Origin: Vibrio ziniensis
GTDB taxonomy: Bacteria > Pseudomonadota > Gammaproteobacteria > Enterobacterales > Vibrionaceae
Assembly (NCBI RefSeq): GCF_011064285.1
Contig: NZ_CP049331.1
Coordinates: 62,001 to 126,000 of the forward strand
Length of the DNA: 64,000 nucleotides
Reading direction: 5' to 3'
The position numbers and the translations under genes are program-made. The notes beneath the pieces were generated by a model. The model saw nothing but the letters and a program-made list of their open reading frames with translations, did no database searches and had not been told where the DNA came from. Of this stretch, positions 1-9,823 are shown piece after piece. How positions within the stretch are numbered: position 1 is the stretch's first letter; each line of letters starts with the position of its first letter.

Positions 1-85
1 TTGCTTGTAAGCCAAGCAATGCGATCAAAAAGCTGATCGATACCGCAAGAACTGGACGTTTTATAAAAACATCAGTGAAGCGCAT
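1..85 (-). CDS. RND efflux transporter permease, N-terminal fragment
   Basis: Only the first 28 codons are in the window; the gene continues off the left edge. The translation begins MRFTDVFIKRPVLAVSIS and runs into a hydrophobic stretch, which is the characteristic cytoplasmic amphipathic start plus first transmembrane helix of inner-membrane RND pumps (AcrB/MexF superfamily). It lies 11 bp downstream of an adaptor gene on the same strand, so the two form an efflux operon. The pump would use proton motive force to extrude drugs or other toxic compounds. Substrate and exact subfamily cannot be judged from this fragment. Confidence 0.85.
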   Translation of the reverse strand, partial: MRFTDVFIKRPVLAVSISFLIALLGLQA

Positions 86-96
86 AGTTCCTCCAA

Positions 97-1203
97 TTAC
101 AGCTTAGGTGTCTTAGCTGGTGGAGTAGTGGCATTACTTTCTACTACACGAACTTTTGCGTTGTTACTCAGACGGACTTGTCCTGACGTGATCACTATGT
201 CACCAATCTCTAGGCCGCTAAGAATATGGGCATCAGCACCTTTGCGTTCGCCAACTTTTACTACTCGCTGTTCTACTCGTTCTACACCTTCAACGTTTTT
301 CATCACATAGACGTTGTCGCCATAAAGAGTAAAGGTAATTGCGGTTTGAGGAACGATAACTTGGTCAACAAGCTTAGGCAGGATGATGTGTGCACGAGCA
401 AACATACCACTACGCAATAGACCATCGTTGTTTGGAATGTCTGCTTGAACTTGAATCAAGCCACTTTGCACACTGACAGCTGGTTCAATCGCTGTGATAG
501 AACCTCTGAACGGTGATGTAGGGTAAGCATCAACAAAGATATCGACTTCTTGTCCTAACGAAATTCGAGAAATGTCGGTTTGAGAAACGGTAAAACGCAG
601 ACGCATTATGCTAGTGTCTTCTAGGCGAACGATGTCTGTACCTGGTTGAAGGTATTGACCGAGATAAACGTTGCGGATACCTACGACACCTGCAAACGGA
701 GCTTTGATTTCACGACGCTCAATGGAGGCTTTTAAACTTTCAATATCAGCAGATAGCGACAAGAAGTTTGCTTCAGCTTCATCATAAGATTCTTTAGAAA
801 TTGACCCTTTCGTGTACAGACCTTTGTAGCGTTTGTATTTTGCTTCCGCCGCAGGAAGACGAGCTTTGGTACTTTTCAGGTTTGCGGCTTCTACTTTTGA
901 ATCCAACAACACTAAAGGTTGACCAACCGATACTTGAGTACCAGATTCAAAAGCGATCTTGTCAATAACACCGCTGGTTTCCGTTGTTAACGTCACACCT
1001 TGGTTTGGCTCGATGAAACCGATGGCTTCGATGACTGGCGTCCAATCATTAGCCGTGACTTCAGTGACCGTAACAGGAAAGTCTGGTTCAGGACGGTTTG
1101 CCATATACTCGGCGATTTTCTGTTGTTTGAATAAATTGAAACCGATCACGCTGCCAAAAAGCAGTGTTGCGATCAGTAACATAAAAAAGGTCCACTTTTT
1201 CAT
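97..1203 (-). CDS. RND efflux periplasmic adaptor (membrane fusion protein)
   Basis: The 368-residue protein has an N-terminal uncleaved membrane anchor (about residues 5-22), then the biotinyl-lipoyl-like half motif around residue 75, a coiled-coil hairpin around 105-165, the second lipoyl half (IKAPFAGVVGIR) and beta-barrel/membrane-proximal domains. This is the architecture of HlyD/AcrA adaptors that link an inner-membrane RND pump to a TolC-type channel. It has no lipobox, unlike the adaptor at 16273. The pump gene follows directly at the window edge. The start is an ATG with a GGAG-like sequence upstream. Family is secure; the substrate is unknown. Confidence 0.93.
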   Translation of the reverse strand: MKKWTFFMLLIATLLFGSVIGFNLFKQQKIAEYMANRPEPDFPVTVTEVTANDWTPVIEAIGFIEPNQGVTLTTETSGVIDKIAFESGTQVSVGQPLVLLDSKVEAANLKSTKARLPAAEAKYKRYKGLYTKGSISKESYDEAEANFLSLSADIESLKASIERREIKAPFAGVVGIRNVYLGQYLQPGTDIVRLEDTSIMRLRFTVSQTDISRISLGQEVDIFVDAYPTSPFRGSITAIEPAVSVQSGLIQVQADIPNNDGLLRSGMFARAHIILPKLVDQVIVPQTAITFTLYGDNVYVMKNVEGVERVEQRVVKVGERKGADAHILSGLEIGDIVITSGQVRLSNNAKVRVVESNATTPPAKTPKL

Positions 1204-1474
1204 TCGGATCCGAGCTCCAAGTTCGTATTGGTTTGACGATTAATTGTAGATAAATTAATCCATCAAACACGTTTGCTAACGAGTAAACCCGAGAAAGTGA
1301 CCTTCCTCGGGGAAATGTAAATTAATTATTTGGCGGTATTATGCGCAACGACGTATCGATTTTGCAATACAGTTGTGCAATAAAATGACAATTGGTTACA
1401 CTTTTAACTTTGTTGGAATTCATCGCTTATGCGGATTATCATAAGCGGCCTTTATTTATCGACTCGAGAACACT
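1204..1474. promoter_or_regulatory. divergent promoter region between efflux operon and rep
   Basis: A 271-bp AT-rich stretch separates the leftward efflux operon from rightward rep. It should hold both promoters. No convincing operator or -35/-10 pair was identified by eye, and no gene is seen. Confidence 0.4.
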
Positions 1475-3490
1475 ATGAAGCTGAACCCAAGACAAGACGA
1501 AGCCGTAAAGTATGTATCTGGCCCATGCTTGGTTTTAGCGGGTGCAGGTTCAGGTAAAACTCGTGTAATCACGAACAAAATAGCCTATTTAGTTCAGCAA
1601 TGTGGTTACAAAGCCCGCAATATCGCAGCGGTAACATTTACTAATAAAGCTGCTCGTGAAATGAAAGAGCGTGTTGGTCAAACTCTCGGGCGCCAAGAAT
1701 CAAGAGGGTTGATGGTTTCGACCTTCCACACCTTAGGTTTGAATATCATTCGTCGTGAGTATAAACATCTTGGTTTAAAAGCGGGCTTTTCACTCTTTGA
1801 CGACCAAGATCAACTGGCGTTACTGAAAGAGCTGACAGAAAAACAGTTAGACGGTGATAAGGACTTATTACGTCAGTTATTGAGCACTATCTCTAACTGG
1901 AAAAATGACATGATTAGCCCTGCGCAAGCCAAAGCGATTGCTCAGGGTGAGCAAATGCAACTGTTTGCCTTCTGTTTTGAAATGTATCAGACCCAAATGC
2001 GTGCTTATAACGCTCTCGATTTTGACGATCTCATTCTAATGCCGGTAATGCTTCTGCATGGCAATGAAGAAGTTCGTCAACGCTGGCAAAATCGCATTCG
2101 CTATTTGTTAGTCGATGAATATCAAGATACCAACTCCAGCCAATATGAACTGGTGAAATTGCTAGTGGGTGAACGCGCGCGATTAACTGTTGTAGGTGAT
2201 GATGACCAGTCAATCTACTCATGGCGTGGAGCTAAACCACAAAACCTAGTGCTACTTGGCAAAGATTTTCCCAACTTAAAATTGATTAAGCTGGAGCAAA
2301 ACTATCGCTCAACCAGCCGAATTCTTCGCGCTGCGAACATCTTGATTGCCAATAACCCGCACGTGTACGAAAAATCACTATTCTCTGAAATTCCTGATGG
2401 GGAAAAGTTAAAGGTAATTTTGGCGAAAAATGATGAGCACGAAGCAGAACGTGTAACCGCGGAAATCATTGCCCATAAATTCTTAAATAGAACCGAATAC
2501 CGAGATTATTCAATTTTGTATCGTGGTAACCATCAGTCGCGTTTGATTGAAAAATATCTGATGCAGAACCGAGTGCCGTACAAAATTTCTGGTGGTACGT
2601 CTTTTTTCGCTCGTGCAGAAATCAAAGACATCATGGCGTATCTGCGCATATTGGTGAACCCAGATGATGACAATGCTTTCTTACGTATTGTTAACACGCC
2701 TCGCCGTGAGATTGGCCCTGTGACGCTAGAAAAACTTGGCAGCTACGCCAACATGCGAGGCAAAAGTTTGTTTGAAGCCAGCTTCGAATTAGGTCTAGAA
2801 CAGCACCTCTCAGGGCGAGGTTTGGAAAACTTACGTCGATTCACTCAATGGCTGGTGGCGATTGCTGATAATGCAGAGCGCGGCAATACGGTTGAGGCGG
2901 TGCGCTCGCTGGTTCGTGATATCAATTATGAAGATTGGTTATACGAAACCTCTGCAAGTCCAAAAGCAGCGGAGATGCGAATGAAGAACGTCTCTGATCT
3001 TTATTCTTGGATTGTGGCTGATTTAGAAGGTGATAATCCCGATAAAGAAGAGAAAACGCTTAAAGAAGTGGTTCAGCGACTTACGCTACGAGACATGATG
3101 GAGCGCGGTGAAGACAATGATGACAGTGATGCTGTTCAACTAATGACATTGCACGCATCTAAAGGTTTGGAATTTCCTTACGTCTATCTGCTGGGAACGG
3201 AAGAGGGGATATTGCCTCATCAAACCAGTATTGATGAAGATAATGTAGATGAAGAGCGTCGCTTAATGTATGTGGGTATTACGCGTGCGCAGCGAGAGCT
3301 AACCTTTATTATGTGTAAAGAGCGTCGCCAGTTTGGTGAGTTGATTAAACCAACTCAAAGCCGTTTCTTGGATGAACTCCCGTTCGATGATGTGGAATGG
3401 GAAAGCCAGAAAAAACCACAAACGGCAGAAGAGCGAATGGCGAAAGGGCAGGCACATATTGCGAACTTAAGAGCTATGTTTAAGAAGTGA
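1475..3490 (+). CDS. rep: ATP-dependent DNA helicase Rep
   Basis: A 671-residue superfamily 1A helicase, close to the roughly 673 residues of E. coli Rep. The 3'-to-5' translocase restarts stalled forks and removes proteins ahead of the replisome. Visible motifs: Walker A (AGAGSGKT, residues 22-29), Walker B/motif II (VDEYQDTN, about 213), [12 protein letters not shown] (motif III region) and [18 protein letters not shown] near the C-terminus. The start [14 protein letters not shown] matches the family N-terminus. Its length and C-terminus distinguish it from the 724-residue UvrD paralogue at 26936. A MITE begins at the base immediately after its TGA stop, and the stop triplet is repeated on the far side of the element. 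Confidence 0.97.
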   Translation: MKLNPRQDEAVKYVSGPCLVLAGAGSGKTRVITNKIAYLVQQCGYKARNIAAVTFTNKAAREMKERVGQTLGRQESRGLMVSTFHTLGLNIIRREYKHLGLKAGFSLFDDQDQLALLKELTEKQLDGDKDLLRQLLSTISNWKNDMISPAQAKAIAQGEQMQLFAFCFEMYQTQMRAYNALDFDDLILMPVMLLHGNEEVRQRWQNRIRYLLVDEYQDTNSSQYELVKLLVGERARLTVVGDDDQSIYSWRGAKPQNLVLLGKDFPNLKLIKLEQNYRSTSRILRAANILIANNPHVYEKSLFSEIPDGEKLKVILAKNDEHEAERVTAEIIAHKFLNRTEYRDYSILYRGNHQSRLIEKYLMQNRVPYKISGGTSFFARAEIKDIMAYLRILVNPDDDNAFLRIVNTPRREIGPVTLEKLGSYANMRGKSLFEASFELGLEQHLSGRGLENLRRFTQWLVAIADNAERGNTVEAVRSLVRDINYEDWLYETSASPKAAEMRMKNVSDLYSWIVADLEGDNPDKEEKTLKEVVQRLTLRDMMERGEDNDDSDAVQLMTLHASKGLEFPYVYLLGTEEGILPHQTSIDEDNVDEERRLMYVGITRAQRELTFIMCKERRQFGELIKPTQSRFLDELPFDDVEWESQKKPQTAEERMAKGQAHIANLRAMFKK

Positions 3491-3659
3491 TACCATTCTG
3501 GAAAATTTCCTGATCAGTGAATGGGCGTCGATAAGCAAACCCTCCGAGCCATGGATGGCTCGGCGGAGCTTCAGGGACGAATGAATGCGCGTTTGCGTTT
3601 GCCGCCCATTCGCTGCTCGTCGATGCTCAGTCTGATCATATTTTTTATCTAGGATGGTA
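3491..3659 (+). mobile_element. 169-bp TACCAT MITE, copy 1
   Basis: A non-coding element with imperfect terminal inverted repeats (TACCATTCTGGA at the left, ending TCTAGGATGGTA at the right) and internal palindromes, including CCGAGCCAT/ATGGCTCGG and GAATGGGCGTC pairing with a later GCCCATTC. It is flanked by TGA on both sides (3488-3490 and 3660-3662), a 3-bp target duplication in which the left copy is the rep stop codon. Closely similar copies lie at 5427, 12994, 26180 and 29241. It encodes no transposase, so it must be mobilised in trans. Confidence 0.85.
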
Positions 3660-3680
3660 TGACACGCGCAACACTGAAGT

Positions 3681-3712
3681 AAAAAGGGCTTGGTATAAAC
3701 CAAGCCCTTTTT
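3681..3712. terminator. bidirectional rho-independent terminator (rep / cytochrome c5)
   Basis: The stem AAAGGGCTTGG / CCAAGCCCTTT encloses the loop TATAAA, with an A-run on the left and a T-run on the right. It can end transcription from rep and from the convergent cytochrome gene. Confidence 0.9.
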
Positions 3713-3731
3713 ACATAGAAACCGAAAGAGA

Positions 3732-4133
3732 TTACAAACCTTCAATCATATGTTCAATTGCAGCAAGGATTTCGTCATCAGAACAGTCCATACATGTACC
3801 TTTTGGTGGCATCAGGTTGAGACCGTTAAGTGCGTGCGTTTTCAATACATCTTTGCCTTGGGCAATACGAGGAGCCCATTGATCAGCGTTACCTTTGATT
3901 GGCGCGCCACTGACACCTGATGCGTGACAAGCGATACAAAAAGTACCATAAACTTTTGCGCCATCGCGAGGCCCTGTAGGCTCTGCGACAACTGGTTCAC
4001 TGCCTGCTAGGTAAACATCACCAACGGGTTTAATACGTTCAGCAATAGCATCATAATCAGCTTGGCTAGTTGCTAGGGCTGCAGTAGAAAAAGTTAGAGC
4101 AGCGAACAATACGCTAAAGAGTGATCGAGACAT
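3732..4133 (-). CDS. cytochrome c5-type monoheme c cytochrome
   Basis: A 133-residue periplasmic electron carrier. A Sec signal peptide (MSRSLFSVLFAALTFSTAALA) is followed by the heme attachment motif CIACH (CxxCH), a distal methionine in NLMPPKGTC, and the CxxC pair (CMDC) typical of cytochrome c5, whose cysteines form a disulfide. It is monocistronic, convergent with rep across a shared terminator, and divergent from the tRNA cluster. Family members shuttle electrons among periplasmic or membrane redox enzymes; the partner is not evident from context. Confidence 0.93.
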   Translation of the reverse strand: MSRSLFSVLFAALTFSTAALATSQADYDAIAERIKPVGDVYLAGSEPVVAEPTGPRDGAKVYGTFCIACHASGVSGAPIKGNADQWAPRIAQGKDVLKTHALNGLNLMPPKGTCMDCSDDEILAAIEHMIEGL

Positions 4134-4445
4134 ATCCTATAAACTCACTTTACATTCCGAAGGTAAGTGCTGCTTACCTATTTATATTTAGAGTAGGGTG
4201 ATTTAAAGCAACTTAGTCTGTTAAGTTAACTAGGCTGTTAAATCAATGTAAACAGTGAGTGATTATATCCCGATAAGTTGTTGCAATAAACAACAACTTG
4301 CGATCTTCAAGGGCTTAGTCACATCCTTATTGTGGTAATAGCAACAAGTATGTGACGAAAAAGCCACCAAACGGCAAAAAAAGTTGAAAAAATACTAGAC
4401 GGCATAGTGTGAACTACGTATTATTCCACTCCGCCGATAGGGCAT
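4134..4445. promoter_or_regulatory. upstream region of tRNA operon and cytochrome c5
   Basis: A 312-bp AT-rich intergenic stretch with no ORF of note. A weak candidate tRNA promoter is TTGAAA at 4384 with TAGTGT at 4405 (15-bp spacing, suboptimal). It must also carry the leftward cytochrome promoter. Nothing else stands out. Confidence 0.35.
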
Positions 4446-4522
<77 letters not shown>

Positions 4523-4565
4523 TCCGGATGCTTGCAGGAGCGTAAGCAAATTGGCAAATACAGTG

Positions 4566-4641
4566 GTGGCCATAGCTCAGTTGGTAGAGTCCCGGATTGT
4601 GATTCCGGTTGTCGCGAGTTCAAGCCTCGTTGGCCACCCCA
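4566..4641 (+). tRNA. tRNA-His (anticodon GTG), copy 1
   Basis: A 76-nt tRNA with acceptor GTGGCC/GGCCAC, anticodon loop ATTGTGATT and encoded CCA. The extra G immediately 5' (4565) is the G-1 expected for histidine tRNA. It is identical in sequence to the copy at 4877. Confidence 0.97.
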
Positions 4642-4696
4642 TTATTTAGGTAGCTTCGGTTCCCTTTCTTGATGAAGTTCGAGATAAAACTTAAGT

Positions 4697-4765
4697 CGGT
4701 GAATAGCGTGGTTTGATAGCGCATCCCGATTTTGGAATAAGCGGACCAGAGGGTGACCCTCTAGC
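4697..4765 (+). pseudogene. degenerate tRNA-Pro remnant
   Basis: This sits where the second His-Pro unit has its functional tRNA-Pro. The 5' half matches (CGGTGAATAGCG, GATAGCGCATC) and a GGACCAGAGGGT stretch is kept. The anticodon arm is disrupted by substitution and insertion, and the T-arm and acceptor 3' half are lost, so it cannot fold into a tRNA. The spacer before it (CATTATTTAGGTA...) is nearly the same as the spacer before the functional copy at 5007, showing that it came from a His-Pro duplication. Confidence 0.8.
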
Positions 4766-4790
4766 AAATTCCATAGAAAAGAATTTAGTT

Positions 4791-4867
<77 letters not shown>

Positions 4868-4876
4868 CTTATTTTG

Positions 4877-4952
4877 GTGGCCATAGCTCAGTTGGTAGAG
4901 TCCCGGATTGTGATTCCGGTTGTCGCGAGTTCAAGCCTCGTTGGCCACCCCA
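4877..4952 (+). tRNA. tRNA-His (anticodon GTG), copy 2
   Basis: Same sequence as the tRNA at 4566, again preceded by the G-1 base (4876) and with an encoded CCA. Confidence 0.97.
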
Positions 4953-5006
4953 TTATTTAGGTAATTTCGGTTCCCTTTCTTGTTAAGTTCAAGATAAAAC
5001 ATAAGT

Positions 5007-5083
<77 letters not shown>

Positions 5084-5093
5084 CTATAACGAA

Positions 5094-5121
5094 GCCTCAG
5101 TCGAAAGACTGGGGCTTTTTT
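5094..5121 (+). terminator. tRNA operon terminator
   Basis: Stem GCCTCAGTC/GACTGGGGC (one G-T pair) with a GAAA tetraloop and six T's. The same hairpin recurs in each following 109-bp unit, giving serial terminators. Confidence 0.9.
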
Positions 5122-5426
5122 ACATTCAGAGTTCAGGTTTTCGAACAGAGCTGGGTTCGCCTGATATTCGGGATCTGGCTCTTCACCGACCATTACAACG
5201 AAGCCTCAGTCGAAAGACTGGGGTTTTTTTACATTCAGAGTTCAGGTTTTCGAACAGAGCTGGGTTCGCCTGATATTCGGGATCTGGCTCTTCACCGACC
5301 ATTACAACGAAGCCTCAGTCGAAAGACTGGGGCTTTTTTACATTCAGAGTTCAGGTTTTCGAACAGAGCTGGGTTTGCCTGATGTTCGGGATCTGGCTCT
5401 TCACCGACCACTACAACGAAGCCTCA

Positions 5427-5594
5427 TACCATTCTGGAAAATTTCCTGATCAGTGAATGAGCGTCGATAAGCAAACCCTCCGAGCCATGGATAGCTCGGC
5501 GGAGCTTCAGGAACGAATGAATGCGCGTTTGCGTTTGACGCCCATTCGCTGCTCGCCGATGCTCAGTCTGATCATATTTTTGTCTAGGATGGTA
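5427..5594 (+). mobile_element. 168-bp TACCAT MITE, copy 2, inside a tandem repeat
   Basis: Near-identical to copy 1. It interrupts the fourth 109-bp repeat between GCCTCA and GTCGAAAG. The intact neighbouring units read GCCTCAGTCG, so the empty site is known: the element plus a duplicated TCA (5424-5426 and 5595-5597) was added, 171 bp in all. This is direct evidence for transposition with a 3-bp duplication. Confidence 0.92.
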
Positions 5595-5684
5595 TCAGTC
5601 GAAAGACTGGGGCTTTTTTACATTCAGAGTTCAGGTTTTCGAACAGAGCGGGGTTCGCCTGATGTTCGGGATCTGGCTCTTCAC

Positions 5685-6430
5685 TGAGCGCTATATAAGC
5701 CACATCGGAAATGATGGATATTCATACGGTTTTTACGTCTGTTTACGATGAATTGGGTTTTAATGATTTTTATGTAAGTTTTTCCGCTCAATATTGGGAT
5801 GTGTTTCAAAGTTTATGGTGCCATTTGTTGTACCACGTAAAAATCACCTAGAGTATAAGTGGGTGAGTTTTGTACGGCAACGGTGTTTAAAACTAGAGTG
5901 ACTAAACTTGCAACTTCGGTGCATTAAATTTGTTGGAGTAAACACCTGGCTTTGTATTTTTTATATCGAATTAATAACTATTGATTGTTTTTAATTTGGT
6001 TATAAATTTTAGTTTTCACTGCTGATTCTCATTTTGTTTCTATTTTGTTAATGGCAAAAACATGCCTTAATTTGATTTATTATTCATTGCTTGGGTTTTA
6101 TATTGTATTGCTGATTCATGAGTTTTTAGTGTTTAAGGCTAAGTTGGTTGGTGTATTTTTACGTGCTAGATGAAAGGTCTAACCATTGTTATCTGTATAG
6201 GTGTTGCATACAAATTCGATAATAGTGCTTTAAATTTGTTTTTTTTCGAGTTTTTATCCTATCTTTGTTGCTTTTCTGTGAAATATTTGCCAAATTGATG
6301 GGCTTGTAAATTGCCAGAATTTTGTACTGGCAAGAATGGATTCACTTGTACTCATATTACTCGTATTTTTCACTGGTATATGGGGCGCAGACAGGGCAGA
6401 AAACTGCCGAGCAGTAGAGGTCTGGTGTAA
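5685..6430. other. AT-rich intergenic region upstream of peptide ABC operon
   Basis: About 745 bp with low GC and no recognisable gene. It should contain the promoter of the ABC operon. An ORF of 46 codons at 5711-5851 has only a poor ribosome site and no recognisable homology, so it is not called. No hairpin-rich RNA or repeat was recognised. Confidence 0.5.
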
Positions 6431-8146
6431 ATGTCACTTTTAGAAGTAAAAAACCTTCGTATTGAATATCCTTCGCGTCACGGTGTGCATGCGGCAGTCA
6501 AATCACTTTCGTTCAATATTGAGCGTGGTGAGATTGTTGGTGTGGTTGGTGAGTCAGGTGCGGGAAAGTCTACCGTTGGTAATGCCGTTATTGATTTGCT
6601 TAGCCCTCCAGGAACAATTGCTGGTGGTGAAGTTTTCTTAGACGGCGAAAAAATTTCCGGTTTATCATCTGAGAAAATGCGTAAAGTGCGCGGTTCTAAA
6701 ATTGGCTTTATTTTCCAAGACCCAATGACGTCTTTGAACCCACTGTTTACAGTAGAGCATCAATTAACAGAAACCATTCATGCCAATATGAAGGTTTCAG
6801 ATGATGAAGCTTATCAACGTGCGCTTTCTCTAATGAAGCAAGTGGGTATTCCTCAACCTGAAAACCGTCTTAAACAGTATCCTCATCAGTTTTCTGGTGG
6901 TATGCGTCAACGTGTAGTTATCGCTATTGCACTTGCTGGTGAACCAGATCTGATCATTGCAGACGAACCAACAACTGCGCTGGATGTATCTATTCAGGAC
7001 CAAATCCTAAACCTTATCCGCGAGCTGTGTATCAAGAACAACGTAGGTTGTATGTTGGTTACGCACGATATGGGTGTGGTTTCTAACGTTACTGACCGCG
7101 TCGCGGTTATGTATCGTGGTGATCTTGTTGAGTTTGGACCAACGGCGAAAGTGCTAGGTAATCCAGACCACAAATATACACGTAGCCTGATTTCTGCTGT
7201 ACCTCGTTCAGACAAGAAGCTCGACCGCTTCCCTCTGGTGACTTATATCGAACAAGCGGCAGATACCAAATCGATTGATATTAAGAATCACTGGTTGGGT
7301 AAAAGTCAGGACAACCGCAAGTACACAGGCCCACTACTGAAAGTGGAACACGTCAACTTGCGTTTTGTCACTAAAGATTCTTTATTCGAAAGCCGTCGTG
7401 AATACGTTCAAGCTTCAAATGATGTAAGTTTTGAAGTGCATGAAGGTGAAACATTCGGTTTAGTGGGTGAATCTGGTTCTGGTAAATCGACCATCGCACG
7501 TGTTATCGCAGGTTTATATGCGCCAAATGATGGTCGAGTGACATTTGAAGGTATCGATTTAACCGCTCTGAAATCAGAGAAAGAGCGTCGTCCTATGCGC
7601 CGCCAAATGCAGATGGTATTCCAAAACCCTTATACGTCGATGAACCCTCGTATGAAGATTTTCGATATCGTTGCAGAGCCGATTCGTTTCCATAAGCTCA
7701 CCAGCGGTGAAGCGGAAACTCGTCAAATTGTGAATGACTTATTAGAGCATGTTGGCTTAGGCAAAATGGCTGGCGTGAAATATCCGCACGAGTTTTCAGG
7801 TGGTCAGCGTCAACGTATTTCGATTGCACGAGCACTGGCAACTCGTCCGCGCTTATTGATTTGTGATGAACCGACATCCGCATTGGATGTATCTGTACAG
7901 GCTCAGATTTTGAACCTTTTGAAAGATCTTCAAGATGAACTGAACCTAACCATGCTGTTTATCAGTCACGATTTACCAGTGATTCGCCAGATGTGTGATC
8001 GCGTGGGTGTGATGAAAATGGGGACCTTGCTAGAAGTTGCACCAACAGAGCAGCTTTTCAACTCACCTCAGCACGAGTACAGTAAACAACTGATTTCCTT
8101 GATGCCTGAATTTACAGGCTTGAGAGAAGAAGTAGAAACGGCTTAA
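6431..8146 (+). CDS. dipeptide/oligopeptide ABC transporter, fused double ATPase
   Basis: 571 residues containing two complete ABC ATPase domains, like DppD and DppF joined (GsiA/YejF layout). The N-terminal domain has Walker A GESGAGKS (about 41-48), signature SGGMRQR and Walker B LIIADEPT. The C-terminal domain has GESGSGKS, SGGQRQR and LLICDEPT. Each domain also has the peptide-transporter C-terminal extension with PDHKYT or PQHEYS. It powers uptake through the two permeases encoded downstream. It is the first gene of the cluster ATPase - binding protein - permease - permease; the start has a GAGG 11 bp upstream. Confidence 0.94.
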   Translation: MSLLEVKNLRIEYPSRHGVHAAVKSLSFNIERGEIVGVVGESGAGKSTVGNAVIDLLSPPGTIAGGEVFLDGEKISGLSSEKMRKVRGSKIGFIFQDPMTSLNPLFTVEHQLTETIHANMKVSDDEAYQRALSLMKQVGIPQPENRLKQYPHQFSGGMRQRVVIAIALAGEPDLIIADEPTTALDVSIQDQILNLIRELCIKNNVGCMLVTHDMGVVSNVTDRVAVMYRGDLVEFGPTAKVLGNPDHKYTRSLISAVPRSDKKLDRFPLVTYIEQAADTKSIDIKNHWLGKSQDNRKYTGPLLKVEHVNLRFVTKDSLFESRREYVQASNDVSFEVHEGETFGLVGESGSGKSTIARVIAGLYAPNDGRVTFEGIDLTALKSEKERRPMRRQMQMVFQNPYTSMNPRMKIFDIVAEPIRFHKLTSGEAETRQIVNDLLEHVGLGKMAGVKYPHEFSGGQRQRISIARALATRPRLLICDEPTSALDVSVQAQILNLLKDLQDELNLTMLFISHDLPVIRQMCDRVGVMKMGTLLEVAPTEQLFNSPQHEYSKQLISLMPEFTGLREEVETA

Positions 8147-8240
8147 AGCCGCAACCATTACCAAACGTTCTTGTTTGGCATTTTAAGCAGAAGCAAATAC
8201 AACAACTAGGGATTTGGATTCCCGCATAAGGAGTTATGCA

Positions 8241-9800
8241 ATGAAAACCATGAAAAGCAAATTAGCATTAGCTTTAATGGCCGCTGGTTTAAGCTTTGCA
8301 GCTAGCGCAGCAGATATCAAAGTAGCGTACGACGCAGACCCAGTGTCTCTTGACCCACATGAGCAACTTTCAGGTGGTACGCTTCAGATGTCTCATATGG
8401 TATTTGATCCACTAGTTCGTTACACACAGGAATTGGATTTTGAACCTCGCCTAGCGGAAAAATGGGAACGTGTTGACGATAAAACTGTACGTTTCCACCT
8501 ACGCAAAGGTGTTAAGTTCCATTCAGGTAACGAACTAACAGCAGACGATGTTGTGTGGACATTCGACCGCCTACAAGTTTCGCCAGATTTCAAAGCGATT
8601 TTCGAACCGTTTGAAAAATTGGTTAAAGTTGATGATTACACATTTGACCTAGTGTCAAAAGGTGCATACCCGCTTGTTCTTCAAACCGCAACTTACATCT
8701 TCCCAATGGACAGCAAGTTCTACTCTGGTACTGGTGAAGACGGTAAAGACAAAGCTGAAATCGTGAAACACGGAAACTCTTTTGCTTCTACTCACACATC
8801 AGGTACTGGTCCGTTCATCGTAACTGCTCGTGAGCAAGGTGTTAAAGTTGAGTTTGAACGTTTTGACGGTTACTGGGACAAAGCGTCTAAAGGTAACGTA
8901 GACAAACTTACTCTAGTGCCAATCAAAGAAGACGCGACTCGTGTTGCTGCGCTACTTTCTGGCGACGTAGACATGATTGCTCCAGTTGCTCCAAACGATC
9001 ACAAACGTGTTGAAGAAGCGAAAGGCGTTGACCTAATCACTCTTCCAGGTACTCGTATCATCACGTTCCAAATGAACCAATCTAGCAACGAAGCGTTGAA
9101 AGATGTTCGTGTTCGTCAAGCTATCGTTCATGCAATTAACAACGAAGGTATCGTTGATAAAATCATGAAAGGCTTCGCAACAGCGGCTGGCCAACAAAGC
9201 CCTAAAGGCTACGCTGGTTATAACCCAGATCTAGTTCCACGCTTTGACCTTAAAAAAGCAAAAGAGCTGATGAAAGAAGCGGGTTACGAGAAAGGCTTCA
9301 CGCTAACTATGATCGCTCCAAACAACCGTTATGTGAACGATGCGAAAGTAGCTCAAGCAGTTTCTGCAATGCTGTCTAAGATCGGTATCAAAGTTGATCT
9401 GAAAACTATGCCTAAAGCGCAATACTGGCCTGAATTCGACCTATGTGCAGCAGACATGCTGATGATCGGTTGGCACTCGGATACAGAAGATTCAGCGAAC
9501 TTCTCTGAATTCCTGACTATGACTCGTAACGAAGAGACTGGTAAAGGTCAGTACAACTGTGGTCACTACTCTAACCCAGAAGTAGACAAGCTAGTTGAAG
9601 AAGCAAACGTTGAAACAGATCCTGCTAAACGTTCAGCAATGCTACAGAAAGTAGAAGCGACTCTGTACAACGATGCAGCGTTCGTTCCTCTACACTGGCA
9701 AAACCTTGCTTGGGGTGCGAAGTCTAACGTACACGCGAAAGAAATCGTGAACGCAATGGACTTCCCTTACTTCGGCGACCTAGTGGTTGACGCTAAGTAA
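8241..9800 (+). CDS. peptide ABC transporter periplasmic binding protein
   Basis: A 519-residue family 5 extracellular solute-binding protein (DppA/OppA type). It has a Sec signal peptide with AxA cleavage (SFAASAAD), then DADPVSLDPHEQLSG, RLAEKWERVDDKTVRFHLRKGVKFHSG and the ADDVVWTFDR block typical of the family. The start at 8241 was chosen over an upstream in-frame ATG because TAAGGAG lies 7-8 bp before it and because it gives a normal signal peptide. It delivers peptides to the downstream permeases. A strong terminator follows, probably to keep its expression above that of the membrane subunits. Confidence 0.95.
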   Translation: MKTMKSKLALALMAAGLSFAASAADIKVAYDADPVSLDPHEQLSGGTLQMSHMVFDPLVRYTQELDFEPRLAEKWERVDDKTVRFHLRKGVKFHSGNELTADDVVWTFDRLQVSPDFKAIFEPFEKLVKVDDYTFDLVSKGAYPLVLQTATYIFPMDSKFYSGTGEDGKDKAEIVKHGNSFASTHTSGTGPFIVTAREQGVKVEFERFDGYWDKASKGNVDKLTLVPIKEDATRVAALLSGDVDMIAPVAPNDHKRVEEAKGVDLITLPGTRIITFQMNQSSNEALKDVRVRQAIVHAINNEGIVDKIMKGFATAAGQQSPKGYAGYNPDLVPRFDLKKAKELMKEAGYEKGFTLTMIAPNNRYVNDAKVAQAVSAMLSKIGIKVDLKTMPKAQYWPEFDLCAADMLMIGWHSDTEDSANFSEFLTMTRNEETGKGQYNCGHYSNPEVDKLVEEANVETDPAKRSAMLQKVEATLYNDAAFVPLHWQNLAWGAKSNVHAKEIVNAMDFPYFGDLVVDAK

Positions 9801-9823
9801 GATTAAGCATTAACACGTAATAC

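Noticed and set aside
4384..4410. TTGAAA/TAGTGT as the tRNA operon promoter
   Set aside because: The 15-bp spacing and weak -10 make it uncertain; mentioned only as a candidate in the region entry.
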